Below, piece after piece: positions 1 to 11,839 of a DNA stretch of 64,000 nucleotides. The position numbers were made by a program, and so were the translations under genes. Source of the DNA: Bufo bufo (lineage: Eukaryota > Chordata > Amphibia > Anura > Bufonidae). Where the stretch lies: NCBI RefSeq assembly GCF_905171765.1, contig NC_053391.1, forward strand, positions 268,016,771-268,080,770. Reading direction: 5' to 3'. Numbering within the stretch: position 1 is the stretch's first letter; each line of letters starts with the position of its first letter. The notes beneath the pieces were generated by a model. The model was given only the letters and a program-made list of their open reading frames with translations, made no database searches and had not been told where the DNA came from.

Positions 1-428
1 GCCTCCCCCAGTGCCATCGGGCTGCCTCCCCCCCCCAGTGCCATCGGGCTGCCTCCCCCCCAGTGCCATCGGGCTGCCTCCCCCCCCTAGTGTCATCGGG
101 CTGCCTCCCCCCCCAGTGCCATCGGGCTGCCTCCCCCCCCAGTGCCATCGGGCTGCCTCCCCCCCCCCAGTGCCATCGGGCTGCCTCCCCCCCCCCCCCC
201 AGTGCCATCGGGCTGCCTCCCCCCCCCCCAGTGCCATCGGGCTGCCTCCCCCCCCAGTGCCATCGGGCTGCCTCCCCCCCCCCAGTGCCATCGGGCTGCC
301 TCCCCCCCCCAGTGCCATCGGGCTGCCTCCCCCCCCAGTGCCATCGGGCTGCCTCCCCCCCCAGTGCCATCAGGCTGCCTCCCCCCCCCCCCCCCAGTGC
401 CATCGGGCTGCCTCCCCCCCCAGTGCCA
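1..428. repeat. GC-rich minisatellite with poly-C tracts
   Basis: About 16 tandem copies of a 25-33 bp unit, cagtgccatcgggctgcct followed by a C run of 5 to 14. Most length variation comes from the C run. Units begin near 9, 36, 61, 88, 115, 140, 168, 200, 229, 255, 282, 310, 336, 362, 395 and 421. Open frames on both strands exist only because the unit is repetitive; they are not genes. The minus strand has regularly spaced G runs. The array starts at the window edge, so its true length is unknown. Confidence 0.95.
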
Positions 429-1230
429 CCATCTCCCCTTTATAACCATGTTGCCAGCGCCAGTGAAATAAAATACTTACCTTTCCTGTAGGGGCGACGC
501 TTCACAGCTTGTCCATCTTCTTCTCCAAGTGCTGCCCTATGACCTGATGTCGGACAGTGTCGGGTCATAGTGCGTGCTTACATGCACTATGTCCTGATGA
601 TGTGTCGGGAGGACAGTGCAGCGCGGTGCGGGCTGGCGGGTGACCATGGAGCGGTGAGTAATAGCACATGACACAAGCGAATCCTCTATGCAAAAAATTT
701 GCATTGAGGATTTTTTTTGTGTCAAGTTACTCGATTCAATCGAGTAACAGTTTCAGCATTATTACAAGTCGTCCTGCAAATTTAAAGCCCCACATAGGTC
801 ACTACAAGAAAAAATTAAAAACGTATGCGTCTTGGGATACAGCGATTCATAAAAATGTATTATTATTTTTATGTGTGCAAAGTGTTAAAATAAAAAAAAT
901 AAAAAAACACAAAAAACTATGTATTTGTTATTGCTAGTACAAAAATAAATTAGCAGGTACAACAATGTGTTATCAGGACTAACTTGAATAGGGACATGTA
1001 TAATAATATTTGATTATTCTGGTTTGGATGCGCCGGACAGCAGTCTGAAGGGGACATGTCAATGGACTTATTTGCTACAGAGAAGGCCCTAATGAATACA
1101 CAATTGAAAATCCACATCATACTCTATAATTTGCAGTAGATAATGGTTTTCACAGTATTGTTAAACTAAATGTCAGTACGATTATTTAACTGTAGAAGTG
1201 CATTTAAAAAAATATATTTTTTTTTTGTAG
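429..1230 (+). other. Intron sequence upstream of the first visible PARL exon
   Basis: AT-rich sequence with no coding similarity that I recognise. It holds poly-A/T runs near 890-910 and 1207-1227; the latter is the pyrimidine tract of the acceptor ttttttgtag at 1221-1230. I see no earlier PARL exon here. Confidence 0.5.
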
Positions 1231-1301
1231 GAGTTGTGTCTACATTTGCAAGCTATGTGTGCAAAGCAGCCACTGGACGCTTTGGCCCATCCCTTGGTGC
1301 T
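1231..1301 (+). CDS. parl: PARL exon (rhomboid core, ends at GA of GASGA)
   Basis: This 71-bp exon encodes 23 residues, VVSTFASYVCKAATG then RFGPSLGA, after two bases that complete a glycine codon (acceptor phase 1). The acceptor is a T-rich tract plus gtag and the donor is gtaggt. The residues match the conserved vertebrate PARL segment just before the active-site serine. PARL is a multi-pass intramembrane serine protease of the inner mitochondrial membrane that cleaves substrates such as PINK1 and PGAM5. The exon ends in phase 0 after the alanine codon, so GASGA is split and the serine opens the next exon. The next visible exon is 6.26 kb downstream. Identification rests on protein similarity and matching phases. 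Confidence 0.9.
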
Positions 1302-1389
1302 GTAGGTATTTTTGCATTTTACTACACAATTTAAGTTACATTTTTTGTTTTGTTTAGAACTTATTCACATTTTTCCTGTATGATGCTAC

Positions 1390-1885
1390 TCTTAAACAGC
1401 TGATCGGGGCGAGGAGAGGGGTTCAGGGTGTTGAACCACTGCCGATCAAAAATTTATAGCCTGTTCTGAGGAAAGGGCATCAATAACGGTGTCTTGTAAT
1501 ATCCCAATCCTCAGAATAGGTCATCAATATGAGATTGGTTAGGGTCCTACTCCCGACACCCCTGCTGTACGAAAAGGCAGTAGCAGTGAGCACTTATACC
1601 TCTACCTAGGCCATGTGACATCATGGTCATTGGTCACATGGCTTAGGCCCAGCTCAGTCCCATTCAGTTAAATGGGGCTGAGCTGCAATACCAAGGCCAG
1701 CCATTACCCAGTGGATGTTGCTTTGTTTGGTAAGCTGTGAGGAGGATACGGTGCTCACCAGAGCTCCGTAAAGAGCCGCGGCTTCCTTAAACAGCTGATC
1801 GACGGTCTCCCGGAAGTCTGGCCCCCGCCAATCTTATATTGATGACCTATCCTGAAGATAGGCCCTCAATATGAATATACCCCAA
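1390..1885. repeat. MITE-like interspersed repeat fragments
   Basis: Two related pieces both start cttaaacagctgatcg (1390 and 1788) and include blocks such as aggtcatcaatatgag and ttgatgacctatcctga. These blocks belong to a non-autonomous DNA-transposon group that recurs at 2049 and 6454. The ends are ragged, so full boundaries and a target-site duplication cannot be assigned. Confidence 0.55.
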
Positions 1886-1918
1886 ATTTTTTTTTAAAAA
1901 CCCACCTGTTTTAGGCCT

Positions 1919-2040
1919 TAAAGAGGACCTGTCACAACAGAATGCAAATCTGCAGGCAACGTGTTATAGAGTAGTAGAAGCTGAGCAGATTGATGTATAG
2001 TTTTGCGGGGAAAGATTCAGCAAAACGTAAAACCTAATTT
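1919..2040. repeat. MITE fragment, aaagaggacctgtcac end
   Basis: One terminus (aaagaggacctgtcac) of a short inverted-repeat element is present with no matching opposite end. A similar terminus opens the piece at 37381. It is a truncated copy directly followed by another repeat at 2049. Confidence 0.4.
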
Positions 2041-2048
2041 ATACATTT

Positions 2049-2335
2049 AAAGGGGTTCTCCAAGCAACAAATATTGATGAGCTTGTCTCTGGATAGGTTA
2101 TCAATATCAGATCGGTGGGGGTATGACACCTGGCACTCCCACCAATCACCTGGTACCGCAAGCTAACAGTATGTAGCGCTCCATTGTTCACTGTGGAGTT
2201 ACCGGCACCAGCGTTTTCAAGCTATGCAACCATTCACTTGAATGGGAGCTGAGTTCCATTACTCCGGCACAGGCACTGCACAGTGTACGGAGCTGTCTGC
2301 TTTTCCGGAGGATAGGTCATCAATATCTGTATAGA
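2049..2335. repeat. Truncated ggggttctcc MITE
   Basis: It begins taaaggggttctcc and contains gataggttatcaatatcag and gataggtcatcaatatc. This is the same family as the complete element at 6454-6978. The right terminal repeat is missing, and the copy stops where the CR1 LINE 3' end begins. Confidence 0.6.
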
Positions 2336-2440
2336 TAAATAGAATGTGTCTGCAAATAAGAACCATTTGGCCCATCTAGTCTGCCCAATATACTGAATAC
2401 TATGAATAGCCCCTGGCCCTATCTTATATGAAGGATGGCC

Positions 2441-4110
2441 TTATGCCTTTCTCATGCATGCTTTCAATGTATTTGCAGCTACCACTTCTGCAGGAAGGCT
2501 ATTCCATGCATCCACTACTCTCTCAGTAAAGTAATAATTCCTGATAATACTTTTAAACCTTTGCCCCTCTAATTTAAAACTATGTCCTCTTGTAGCAGTT
2601 TTGCTTCTTTTAAATATTCTCTCCTCTTTTACCTTGTTGATTCCCTTTATGTATTTAAAAGTTTCTATCATATCCCCTCTGTCTCGTCTTTCTTCCAAGC
2701 TAGACATGTTAAGGTCCTTTAATCTTTCCTGGTAAGTTTTATCCTGCAATCCATGTACTAGTTTAGTAGCTCTTCTCTGAACTCTCTCCAAAGTATCAAT
2801 ATCCTTCTGGAGATATGGTCTCCAGTACTGCCCACAATACTCCAAATGAGGTCTCACTAGTGCTCTGTAGAGCGGCATGAGCACCTCCCTCTTTCTACTG
2901 GTAATGCCTCTATACACCCAAGCATTCTGCTAGCATTTCCTGCTGCTCTATGACATTGTCTGCCTACCTTTAAGTCTTCTGAAATAATGACCCCTAAATC
3001 CCTTTCCTCAGATACTGAGGTTAGGACTGTATCACTGATTTTATTTTCTGCTCTTGGGTTTTTACACCCCAGGTGCATTATCTTGCACTTATCAACATAA
3101 AATTTTAGTTGCCAGATTTTTGACCATTCCTCTAGTTTTCCTAAATCCTTTTCCATTTGGTGTATCCCTCCAGGAACATCAACCCTGTTACAAATCTTTG
3201 TGTCATCAGCAAAAAGACACCCTACCATTGAGGCCTTCTGCAATTTCGCTGATAAAGATATTAAACAATATGGGTCCCAGAACAGATCCCTGAGGTACCC
3301 CACTGGTAACAAGACCATGGTCTGAATATACTCCATTGACTACAACCCTCTGTTGTCTGTCCCTCAGCCACTGACTAATCCATTCAACAATATGGGAGTC
3401 CAAGCCCGAAGACTGCAATTTATTGATAAGCCTTCTATGTGGGACAGTATCAAAAGCCTTACTAAAGTCTAGATAAGCAATGTCTACTGCACCTCCGCCA
3501 TCTATTATTTTAGTCACCCAATCAAAAAAATCAATAAGATTAGTTTGACATGATCTCCCTGAAGTAAACCCATGCTGTTTTTCATCTTTCAATCCATGGG
3601 CTTTTAGATGTACCACAATCCTCTCCTTGAGTATGGTTTCCATTAATTTCCCCACTATTGATGTCAGGTTTACTGGACTATAGTTGCCTGATTCCTCCCT
3701 ACTACCTTTCTTGTGAATGGGCACAACATTTGCTAATTTCCAATCTTCTGGGACGACTGCTGTTAACATTGGTTAAATAAATCTGTTAATGGTTTTGCTA
3801 GTTCACCGCTGAGCTCTTTTAATAGCTTTGGGTGTATCCCATCAGGCCCCTTTGACTTATTTGTATTAATTTTAGACAGCTGACTTAGAACCTATGCATC
3901 AAAAGATTAATTAGTCTTCGTTCCTAACTGAGGTCCTTTTCCTTCATTTTCCTTTGTAAAAACTGAACAGAAGTATTCATTGAGGCAGTCAGCTAGTTCT
4001 TTATCTTCTTCCATATACCTTCCTTCTTTTGTTTTTAATTTGGTAATTCCTTGTTTTAGTTTCCTTTTTTCATTTATGTATCTGAAGAATGTCTTATCGC
4101 CTTTTTTCAC
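2441..4110 (-). pseudogene. CR1 LINE reverse transcriptase, frameshifted
   Basis: Minus-strand remnants of the LINE ORF2 reverse transcriptase. Visible motifs are [52 protein letters not shown] and the FADD catalytic box near 3220, followed by the C-terminal region LVRPHLEYC and LERVQRRATKLV. The coding region is split over at least three frames (2441-2917, 2857-3336, 3206-3769), with an earlier piece at 3907-4110. A functional enzyme would copy LINE RNA at a nicked target. Confidence 0.85.
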
Positions 4111-4550
4111 TGATTGAGCTAATTTCTCTTCTGCCTGCGCTATAGAAGCTCTTATAACTTGTTTTGCCTCTCTCTGCCTAATCTTATAAATTTGCCTGTC
4201 ATCCTCGTTTTTTTAGTTTTTTTTAAATTACTAAATACTAGTAATTTAAAAAGTTTTAAATGATTTTGGCCACTTCTGCTGAGTACCACAGTGGTCTCTT
4301 CTTTTTTTTCTTTTACTGACAAGCCTAATGCAATTTTCTGTTGCCTTCAATAGTGCCACTTTTAAGTAGTCCCATTTCTCCTGGACTCCATTGAAACTGT
4401 TCCAATCTGATAGGGACTCGTATACCACTAATCTAATTTTATAAAAATCTGTTTTTCTAAAATCTAAAACTTTTTTGTTTTTGTGTGGTGTGAATCAGTC
4501 ACTGTACTTATAGTAAATCACACTGACTGGTGATCACTAGATCCCAAGCT

Positions 4551-5135
4551 TTACACTACAGTAATATCAGATACCAAATTCCCATTTGTGAATACTAAAT
4601 CTAAATAGGCCTCCTTCCGGGTTGGCTCCTCAACTACTTGCTGTAGAGATAACCCCAGTAGGGAATTTAGAATATCTGTACTCCTGGCAGAACTAGCTAT
4701 TTTGGTTTTCCAGTTTACATCAGGAAGATTAAAGTCTCCCATAATGATAACTTCCCCCTTCAATGTCATTTTAGCTATTTCCTCAACTAGTAGATCATCT
4801 AATTCTTTGACTTGGCTAGGTGGTCTATATATCACACCTACACAAGTTACCTCATTATTATCAAGCTGCAAGGTAACCCAAACTGATTCTAAATTGGTCT
4901 CGCTAACTTGTATTAAATTAGATTTTATGATATCTTTCACATACAGGGCCACCCCTCCCCCCTTCTTGCCTTCTCTGTCTTTCCTATATAGAGAGAACCC
5001 TGGTATTGTTATATCCCACTCATTACTTCCATTGAACCACGTCTCAGTAACAGCCACTAAATCTATATTCTCAGATGCCATTATAGCCTCAAGTTCATTG
5101 ATCCTATTCCCTAAACTGCGAGCATATGTAGACAA
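4551..5135 (-). pseudogene. CR1 LINE apurinic-type endonuclease domain
   Basis: A 194-residue open segment with typical LINE endonuclease motifs in order: DLVAVTETWF, GGGVALYVKD, CVGVIYRPPS and IIMGDFNLPDVNW. The fold nicks target DNA to prime reverse transcription. It ends in a stop without joining the downstream reverse transcriptase frame. The first visible Met may be internal, because the element is truncated on this side. Confidence 0.85.
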
Positions 5136-5235
5136 GACTCTGAGCTTGTCATTTCTTAACCTATGTGCTACTAATTTTTCTAGCTATTATTCTACCATTG
5201 CACCCTGTGACAAATTTATTTTGATATTCAGTCGC

Positions 5236-5640
5236 TGTTGGTTACATCCCATATAGGACCCTTGTAACATAGGATGTAGGAAGTGCCATTGGTAAGAACA
5301 AGGGGCATGGTAACATAACATATGTCTTTACAAATCCAGCAGGCTGTTCCGGCAGAGGACCTACATGCTGTAGTCCACCGGATCTGAATAATGCAATGCA
5401 CCGCCAAACCCCATTGACTACAATGGGATCCAGACGCTTTTTGGCATAAATGTCGGGTTTTGGCCGGGCAAAAAGTAATGCATGCATGACTTTTTTTTTT
5501 TGTTCGTCTGAAAGCTGACATTTTTTGAGAAAGTGGCCAGATCCCATTATAGTCAATGAGGATCCTGCCATGCATGGCATTATCCGGCTAGGCCGGATCC
5601 GGTCAGTTTGTAAATACAATTTATAAACGCGTGTATGAAC
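5236..5640. repeat. Interspersed repeat with ccggatcc-rich end
   Basis: This holds cattgactacaatggg, agtcaatgaggatcc and gccggatccggtcag. Such blocks recur in the DNA-transposon-like repeats at 59200-59443 and 60548-62060. No clean termini are seen. The family is non-autonomous and I cannot assign a superfamily. Confidence 0.4.
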
Positions 5641-5784
5641 GTACCTCCTTTAATGTTGCATGTCCTGCTGATGTCAGGATGTATCTCACTGACCTAAGGC
5701 GCGATCTGACAGCAGGCACAGACAAACCCAGAAGTAGGATTCAAGTATGAGGGGATAAGAGAAAACTGCCAAAGGAGGTACATT

Positions 5785-6182
5785 TAAAGAGGATCTTTAA
5801 CCGTTTTTTTTTTTTGTTAAACTAAGTACCTTTACAAGTGGGGTACGCTCTGCTGATGCTGCTATAAGTTTTATTTTTTTCCAAACTCCCCTCGACTACC
5901 CTGCCGAGGGTTAATGGTTGAATAAGAACATACACACTTACACAGAGAATGCTATAAATGACTTATAGTAGTCAAATGGGCCGTCTTAAGCTCAGAATAA
6001 TCAGGGATTTAAACTTAGTTGTTGTAATCCCTGGAAACAAACAGTGCATAATAAAAGGAAAAATTAATCCAGCCAGAAAAGCAGGCAATATGGACAATAA
6101 CAATACATTAGTAAGTGTCTTGTATTAACTTTGTCTTCATGATTAATTCCATTTGCTGAAGTGAAACAACCTCTTTAAGGCA
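5785..6182. repeat. MITE-like element with ttaaagagg termini
   Basis: The left end is ttaaagaggatctttaacc and the right end is aaacaacctctttaag, so the outer bases are inverted (ttaaagagg). The inside is AT-rich and non-coding. The short terminal repeat makes this a moderate call. Confidence 0.45.
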
Positions 6183-6453
6183 GCCTGCTGGTGCTGGTCA
6201 GATATATGAGGATAACAAGTTTGTCTAAAACTCAGGTCTGCCCATAATCTTACCTCTTGACTAGAAAAATCAAAATGAGTGTATACAGCACACAATGGTT
6301 TTGTCTCGAATGGTTATTGCTGTGCATTTTCGGAAAAATGTGCTGCTTTTCACCAGATGTGCCGAAAATGGTGCATTGGCTGTTGATGTATGTGGGGCTT
6401 TGAGTTTGCAGTAAACTTCTAAGCTCCACCTAGTGCTGCCAGAATTGTGTTAT

Positions 6454-6978
6454 TTAAAGGGGTTCTCCGGGCTCTTCTGTATTGATGACCTGTTTTGGGA
6501 TAGGTCATCAATATCAGATCGATGGGGTCCGGCACAAGCACCTATCAGCTGTATGAGGAGACAGTTCGTGCAGTGTACACATGCCGTCTGCCTTCTCTGT
6601 TCTGTCTATGGTAAAGCAGCGGTGAACAGGAAGAGAGACGGGAGACGGCACGTGCGCACTGCGTGCACAGTCTCCTCATGCAGCTGAATAAGTAAAAAGA
6701 CTCCTGTATTCCAATGGATTGCTTTAACATGCTCTAATTAATTTATTATGTAATACAGAACGTTAAAGCCATCCATTGGAATACAGGAGTCTTTTTACTC
6801 ATTACGTTTAGCCTGGGAACCATCTCCTGTGATTTGTGATGTGTAAATTGGTGTGCCATCTAACCTCTATAGAATCCTCATACAGCTGATTGACAGGGGT
6901 GCTGGGTGTCGAGACCCTAGCCGATCTGATATTGATGATCTAGTCATCAATATAGGAGAGCCCAGAGAACCCCTTTAA
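6454..6978. mobile_element. MITE with 21-bp inverted termini
   Basis: The left end is ttaaaggggttctccgggc and the right end, reverse complemented, is ttaaaggggttctctgggc. Twenty of 21 outer bases agree. Subterminal blocks gataggtcatcaatatcaga and its inverse mirror each other. No coding capacity. A second foldback sequence sits inside at 6691-6799. Confidence 0.8.
6691..6799. repeat. Nested hairpin with 28-bp perfect arms
   Basis: The arms at 6691-6718 and 6772-6799 are exact inverted copies (agtaaaaagactcctgtatt and onward), and pairing continues imperfectly into gctttaac / gttaaagc. The roughly 50-bp loop is AT-rich. It looks like a small MITE inserted in the larger one. Confidence 0.75.
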
Positions 6979-7143
6979 GATTTGTGGACATTCACTTTAA
7001 GCATAAAATAAGCTGTGTGCTAAAGAGGTTAATGTGCACTCAAAACACCCTAGTTACCTATCAACTATAATTACATGAAATATACATTCAAGATCTATAA
7101 TTAAAAACAAGGATGTTTTTGATAAGTAGTACCCTACATTTTG

Positions 7144-7430
7144 AAGGGTCACTGAGTTTTCAAAATTTTTTTGATGTCATAGAGACTTATCAAAAATTTT
7201 CATTGGTGGGGGTGTGACTGCTGAGACCCCCATCAATTGCTAGAACAAGAAATGCGCTCTCAGTATGATGCTGTCTGTCCTCACTGCAGACAGGTCCATA
7301 GAAAAGGTGTACTATGCGTGCACTTCTCTCTCCTCGTTCGAGCCATTGGTGGGTGTCACAGCACTCCAGATTCCCACCGCTCAAAACTTTTAATATATTT
7401 TTTCCGACATATAAAACTCAGTGACCCTTT
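7144..7430. mobile_element. MITE with aagggtcactgagtttt termini
   Basis: Exact 17-bp inverted termini lie at 7144-7160 and 7413-7429. The 250-bp interior is non-coding. It ends about 130 bp upstream of the next PARL exon. Confidence 0.75.
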
Positions 7431-7558
7431 AACGGCTTAACTTTTAAAATTTAGTGTTATTGAAGGCAGCTCTTTTGATTGGTGTATCAATGAGATTCAC
7501 AAGGACAATTATAGTTTGTTCACTAAATATCCATGTACTTTTTTCATTCCTTTCTCAG

Positions 7559-7660
7559 TCTGGAGCAATCATGACAATCCTTGCCATGGTGTGTACCAAG
7601 ATGCCGGAAGCCAAACTTGCCCTCATTTTCCTACCTATGTTTACATTTACAGCAGGAAAT
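7559..7660 (+). CDS. parl: PARL exon with catalytic serine
   Basis: This 102-bp exon, phase 0 at both ends, encodes 34 residues starting SGAIMTILAMVCTKMPEAK and ending FLPMFTFTAGN. The first codon, TCT, is the nucleophilic serine of the rhomboid GxSG motif; in human PARL it is Ser277. The acceptor is ctttctcag and the donor gtatgt. The serine sits at the start of a membrane helix and pairs with the histidine encoded by the next visible exon, 18 kb away. The reading frame is intact and all expected conserved residues are present, so this looks like a working gene rather than a retrocopy. Confidence 0.93.
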
Positions 7661-9890
7661 GTATGTATTAAAAAAAATTGGTTTAATTTGTTTTAAATCA
7701 CATGTACATACACATACAGTTTCCCCAGGGGGCCCAACACTATTGACATGCAGCTGACTGACTGTTCCATATATCTGAATGGAAGTGTTTCTGCAGTATG
7801 TGTATGTATGTCTGTAAACCCTATTAAGGTGGATAAGACAGTCATAGAAATTTTGGCAATAAGTCGGCCAAATGGAACCATACCACAGAGTTGCACTTAT
7901 AAACTAGATCCAGAGAATGCAGATTTTTCAGTGGAAGATAAACCTTTCTAGTTATATAGAGTTTTAACCTTTTTCCATATAAGGGATCTGTCTTGGAATG
8001 TTGGTGGCACTTTTCCTTGAAAACCAGAGGGGAGGATGGGAGTGGTAGTGGCTCTGACAGTGACAGTTACTTGCACAAATCAGAGTGGCAGTCCTCACAC
8101 AGGTGCTCCCTAGGGACGGCAGTAACAAGAGGCTGCGCCTTCACTTTCTCCAGGGCACGTCCTGATGTGGGGTTAATCAGTGTAATTCTTCCCCAATAGC
8201 AATATATAGATGCAGCAATACTGGGGGTATTATACTCCTTCCCTCTATCTTTCCAAAATCTCTCTCTTGGCAGAATCTAAGGCTATTGCAAACTTGACTA
8301 TATTTCCCAGGCTGAGGGGTAAAGGATTAAGATGTGGCTGGCCAAAACGTGGAATGGTGTATTGGCAATATTCCCAAAGTCTCTATCAACCTTAAATGAG
8401 CACAATACCTTGCTGACTGACTCCAGTGCATGGCCTACTTTAATGTAGCAATAGCTTCTTTGCTGTGAATGTCTCTGAGTTGATGTCGGGCCTAGTTTTC
8501 TGAGGAGTAGCTTCTCTCTCTCCCTCAGCTAGCGCGCAATAACTCACACATTGAACTATGGGTGGACCTAAGCATCCAAAAAGGGTCTGAGTCAAGATAG
8601 TTACCCCAACCTAGTTAACCCTGGTCTATTGAGTGTACAATACAGTAAATCAGAAAATTACAATAAACCAATTAATATGACAAGAAACTCTTTTGTATTT
8701 ACCCTGTTCTGGGGTACTGCAACCACTTTCCACCAACTTGAAACAGACAAATATCCCACTGGTATTATATATGTTTATCACTTTCAGTCTATTTAATTTT
8801 GATTTTGCTTCCCTACAAAACCAGCTTTGCGATCACTGTAAAAAAAAAAAAAACATTATTACAATAAAGTGTCCTATCTACAGTGTAATACTGTAAGAAA
8901 TTGCTTCACATCCTATTTATTGCCCGTGGATTAGCTGTATAATGAAATGTAGGGTGAGTGCAGATGTGGTAGAAATGTTGCAGAATGTAAAGCACATTAC
9001 GTGTGGATGGGGATTTTAAACCCTTACTCCCAAGTAGTGGAAAAGCTCTGCACAGAATTTAGCAAAAATATTGTGGATTTTTAATGTGGATTTTGTCCTT
9101 TGCAATGCAGATTTGCTGTATTTCACAGCACAATCTCTCTTGTAAAACCTCAACCATGTCTCACCAGCTATTGAATTGGACGGGGGAATTTATCAAAACA
9201 ATACTCCCATTTTATGGCGTGAAAGAATCAGAAATTTTTGTGTAAACTGCATTCTGCATGAAAATTTTGTGACACATTTATCATAATTTATGCCAGAAAA
9301 CTAGAATACATTATAGCTGAAAGCCCAAGCCTGACCAATTTATTAAGAGGTGGGCAGCTCCTCCATCTTAGAAAGACAAAAAAAAAATGTATACTACCCA
9401 CCATTGATAATAGGTGATTGTCTTATCTCCCCCACCCTCTACCTGCACATTGATATCTGCACAGCTCCCCCGAGCATGCCCATAAAGGTCAATGAACGTC
9501 TATGAACGACCAGGTTTCAATGGTCATGTATTTGCTTTAAAGCAGATCTCTGAATTTATCAATAGCTCAGGCAAGATGGACACCCCCATAATCATGTACA
9601 AAAGAAAAAGAATAATAAAAAAATCTACAATGAGAAAATATGCACACATTAGAAAAATGTGTATCAGTATGTGTTTTAACCATTTCAAGACCAGGCCATA
9701 AACCCCCAACCCCCTTCCCCCACCTTGCTGCTGATTTCTCCTCTAACCGTTACAGAGGGACTATCCAAAGGTTCTAAAATGCAAAAATTGTTAATTTTTT
9801 TTTTTTTTTGCAAGGATGTTCAAAAATGTCTGCCAACGAGCGGTATGAAAGTGATTAATAAGTAAATATAAATGTTGGTGTATAAAAATA
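7661..9890 (+). other. PARL intron, mostly unique sequence
   Basis: AT-rich, with no coding similarity and no clear repeat ends. Short open frames at 7748-7951 and 7993-8199 show no recognisable domain. Poly-A runs occur at 8841-8853 and 9799-9811 (T). Confidence 0.5.
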
Positions 9891-11190
9891 ATAATCTTAA
9901 TAGTGCCAACATATTCCACAGCGCTTTTCAATCAGGGGGTTCATGTACAATCACAGTCATAAATAATATAGCAACAGACAAGTCAACAACTCAGACAAGA
10001 GAAATCAGGGCCCTGCTCGCAAGAGCTTGCAATCTATGAGGAGATAGGGATGATACAAAAGGTAACAATTGCTTGATTTGTACAATGGTCTGGCCATCTT
10101 AACACAATAGGGTAGATATAAGGCTGCATAACCTGTCACCAGCCTAAATCTGTAGTTCTTCTGAGTCCGTGAGGTGTGGATATTTGACAATGGATTGTGT
10201 TCAGAAGAATGATGCTGGTGGTGTCGGGAGATGGTGAATGGAGAAGAGCTAGATCAGGGGGTGTGATAGACTAACCTTAAAAGATGTGTTTTCAGGGAGT
10301 GGCTAAAACTGTGGTTGCTTGAGGTAGGGCATTCCATAAAACTGGTGCAGCTCGGGAGAAGTCTTCGAGACTGGAGTTTTTGGATTATGGTGGATGTTAG
10401 TCGTAAGTCATTGGCTGGACGGAGAGCACAGGTAGGATGGTAGACAGAAATGAGGAAAGAGATGTAGGGGTGTGCAGCACTGTGGGGAGCTTTGTGGGTG
10501 AGAATGAGCAATTTAAATTGAATCCTGTACTAAATGGCTAATCAGGTCAATGACTGGCACAGGGTGGAGTTATTAGCAGTTAGACAGATGAGCCTGGCTG
10601 TTTCATTAAGGATAGATTGGAGAGGGGAGAATCTGCTAAGGAGGAGACCTATTAACAATGAGTCACAGTAATCGAGACGGAAATGGATCAGTGCAACAAT
10701 AAGAGTTTTCATTGTTTCCACATTAAGAAAGGGGAGGATTCTACAGATGTATTTAAGGTGCAGTTGACATGAAGCGATTGAATATAGGGGGTAAAGGAAA
10801 GATCACTGTGAAACATAGAGACAGTGGGTGTGCTGCCTAGGCATATCAGGCTTAGGTAGGTTAGTAGATGGAGAAAACATCAGTTGTTCAGTGTTTCGGA
10901 TATAGAGAGGAAATGATATTAGAGACGGTGGACAGACAGTCACTGGTGTTCTGTAGTACAGTAGTAGAGGTGATGTCATGGCAGGAAGTATATAGTTGGG
11001 TGTCATCGACATAGAGATGGTGTTGAAGTCCAAATAAAGTAGAGAAGAGAGTTAGCGGAGAGATAGCAGATAAGGTGAGAGTAGATCAGACACTCCAGGA
11101 GTTTAGAGATGAAGGGGAGATTAGAGACAGGTCTGTAGTAAGTTAGGTAGGACGGGTCAATATAGTAGGCAAAATTGGAACACAAAGGGG
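9891..11190 (-). mobile_element. L2-like LINE remnant
   Basis: Minus-strand LINE, heavily decayed. The 3' tail reads (minus strand) as the acagcgctt / gccaacatattcc type end common in amphibian LINEs, followed by aataata-like repeats, at 9893-9930. Coding traces include YRPVSNLPFISKLLE of the reverse transcriptase N-terminal part (11003-11185), and downstream pieces at 10803-11033 and 10254-10511 with SHSLKTHLLRL near the end. No intact frame remains. It could be another CR1-group clade; L2-like is my best reading. Confidence 0.65.
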
Positions 11191-11254
11191 TTAAATCTAG
11201 CAGATTAGTTGGAAACGAATTATGTGACTATTCCATACATCGGAATGGGGTTTA

Positions 11255-11358
11255 TTTTCCTATCGCCCATGACAGCACCACCGGAGAGAGGAGGATCCGC
11301 CCTCCAGAGACAGTAAACCTGCAGAATAAAATGGGCGGACACTCTCCTCCCCTTCAGT
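11255..11358 (+). repeat. DIRS left inverted terminal repeat
   Basis: This runs from ttttcctatcgcccatgac to ccccttcagtg. It is a near-exact inverted copy of 25250-25335 (for example gagaggaggatccgccctcc and aataaaatgggcggacactc). The right repeat has about 36 extra outer bases, an asymmetry known for DIRS elements. Confidence 0.9.
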
Positions 11359-11839
11359 GTGGTTTCCTGTCTGATGGGAAGCCTGCAGCGTGTGTGCATG
11401 GATCCTTCCCTCTGGTGGCTCTCCCCAACTAACCTGCGAGTCCCTGGTAAGTTTGGCGGCATCAGGTGGTGCGCTAAGGGCAGGCAGAGGCACAGCTGAG
11501 CTCCGGAGGGGGCGGTCAGTGTGCGGGAGCTCTGGAGACGTGGGCAGCATCGTTGTATGTGCCGGAAAGACAAAACGCCGGCCACCAGGGGGAAGAAGAG
11601 GAGTGGCTCCGGCTGTGAGCAGGCCGTGAAGCGCTCCTGAAGTCACGTGACCGGCTTCAGTGCGTCGGCGGTGACGTCATCTCCAGGCGCCCTATGAATT
11701 AGAGCGCGAGTTTCATCGGCCGGCGTCTCTCTTGTGACCTGGGCTGAACTTCACTTCTGCAGGTATTGAAGAAGACAAGCTTTCTGAGGAGCCTACTGGC
11801 CCTCCTGCTCCGGTTAGGCCCAAAAAAGTAGTTTAAAAA

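Larger units (their letters stand above)
2336..5235 (-). mobile_element. CR1-type LINE, 5'-truncated
   Basis: A non-LTR retrotransposon on the minus strand. The order is endonuclease (about 5135-4551), linker, reverse transcriptase (about 4110-2860) and C-terminal region (to 2441). The 3' end near 2340 carries the gcccatctagtctgcccaat block seen in CR1/L2-type 3' UTRs. No ORF1 is seen, and the copy appears to stop near 5235, as expected from 5' truncation. Several frameshifts show it is dead. It lies antisense in the PARL intron. Confidence 0.85.

Noticed and set aside
11..491. Open frames of 109-144 codons in several frames
   Set aside because: They are read-throughs of the cagtgccatcgggctgcct minisatellite and change frame with C-run length; no domain.
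7748..8199. Two 67-68 codon open frames after the PARL serine exon
   Set aside because: No similarity, no splice signals that fit, and length expected by chance in this intron.
11220..11646. Minus-strand open frames of 121 and 128 codons
   Set aside because: They cross the DIRS terminal repeat and have no known domain; GC content explains the open length.
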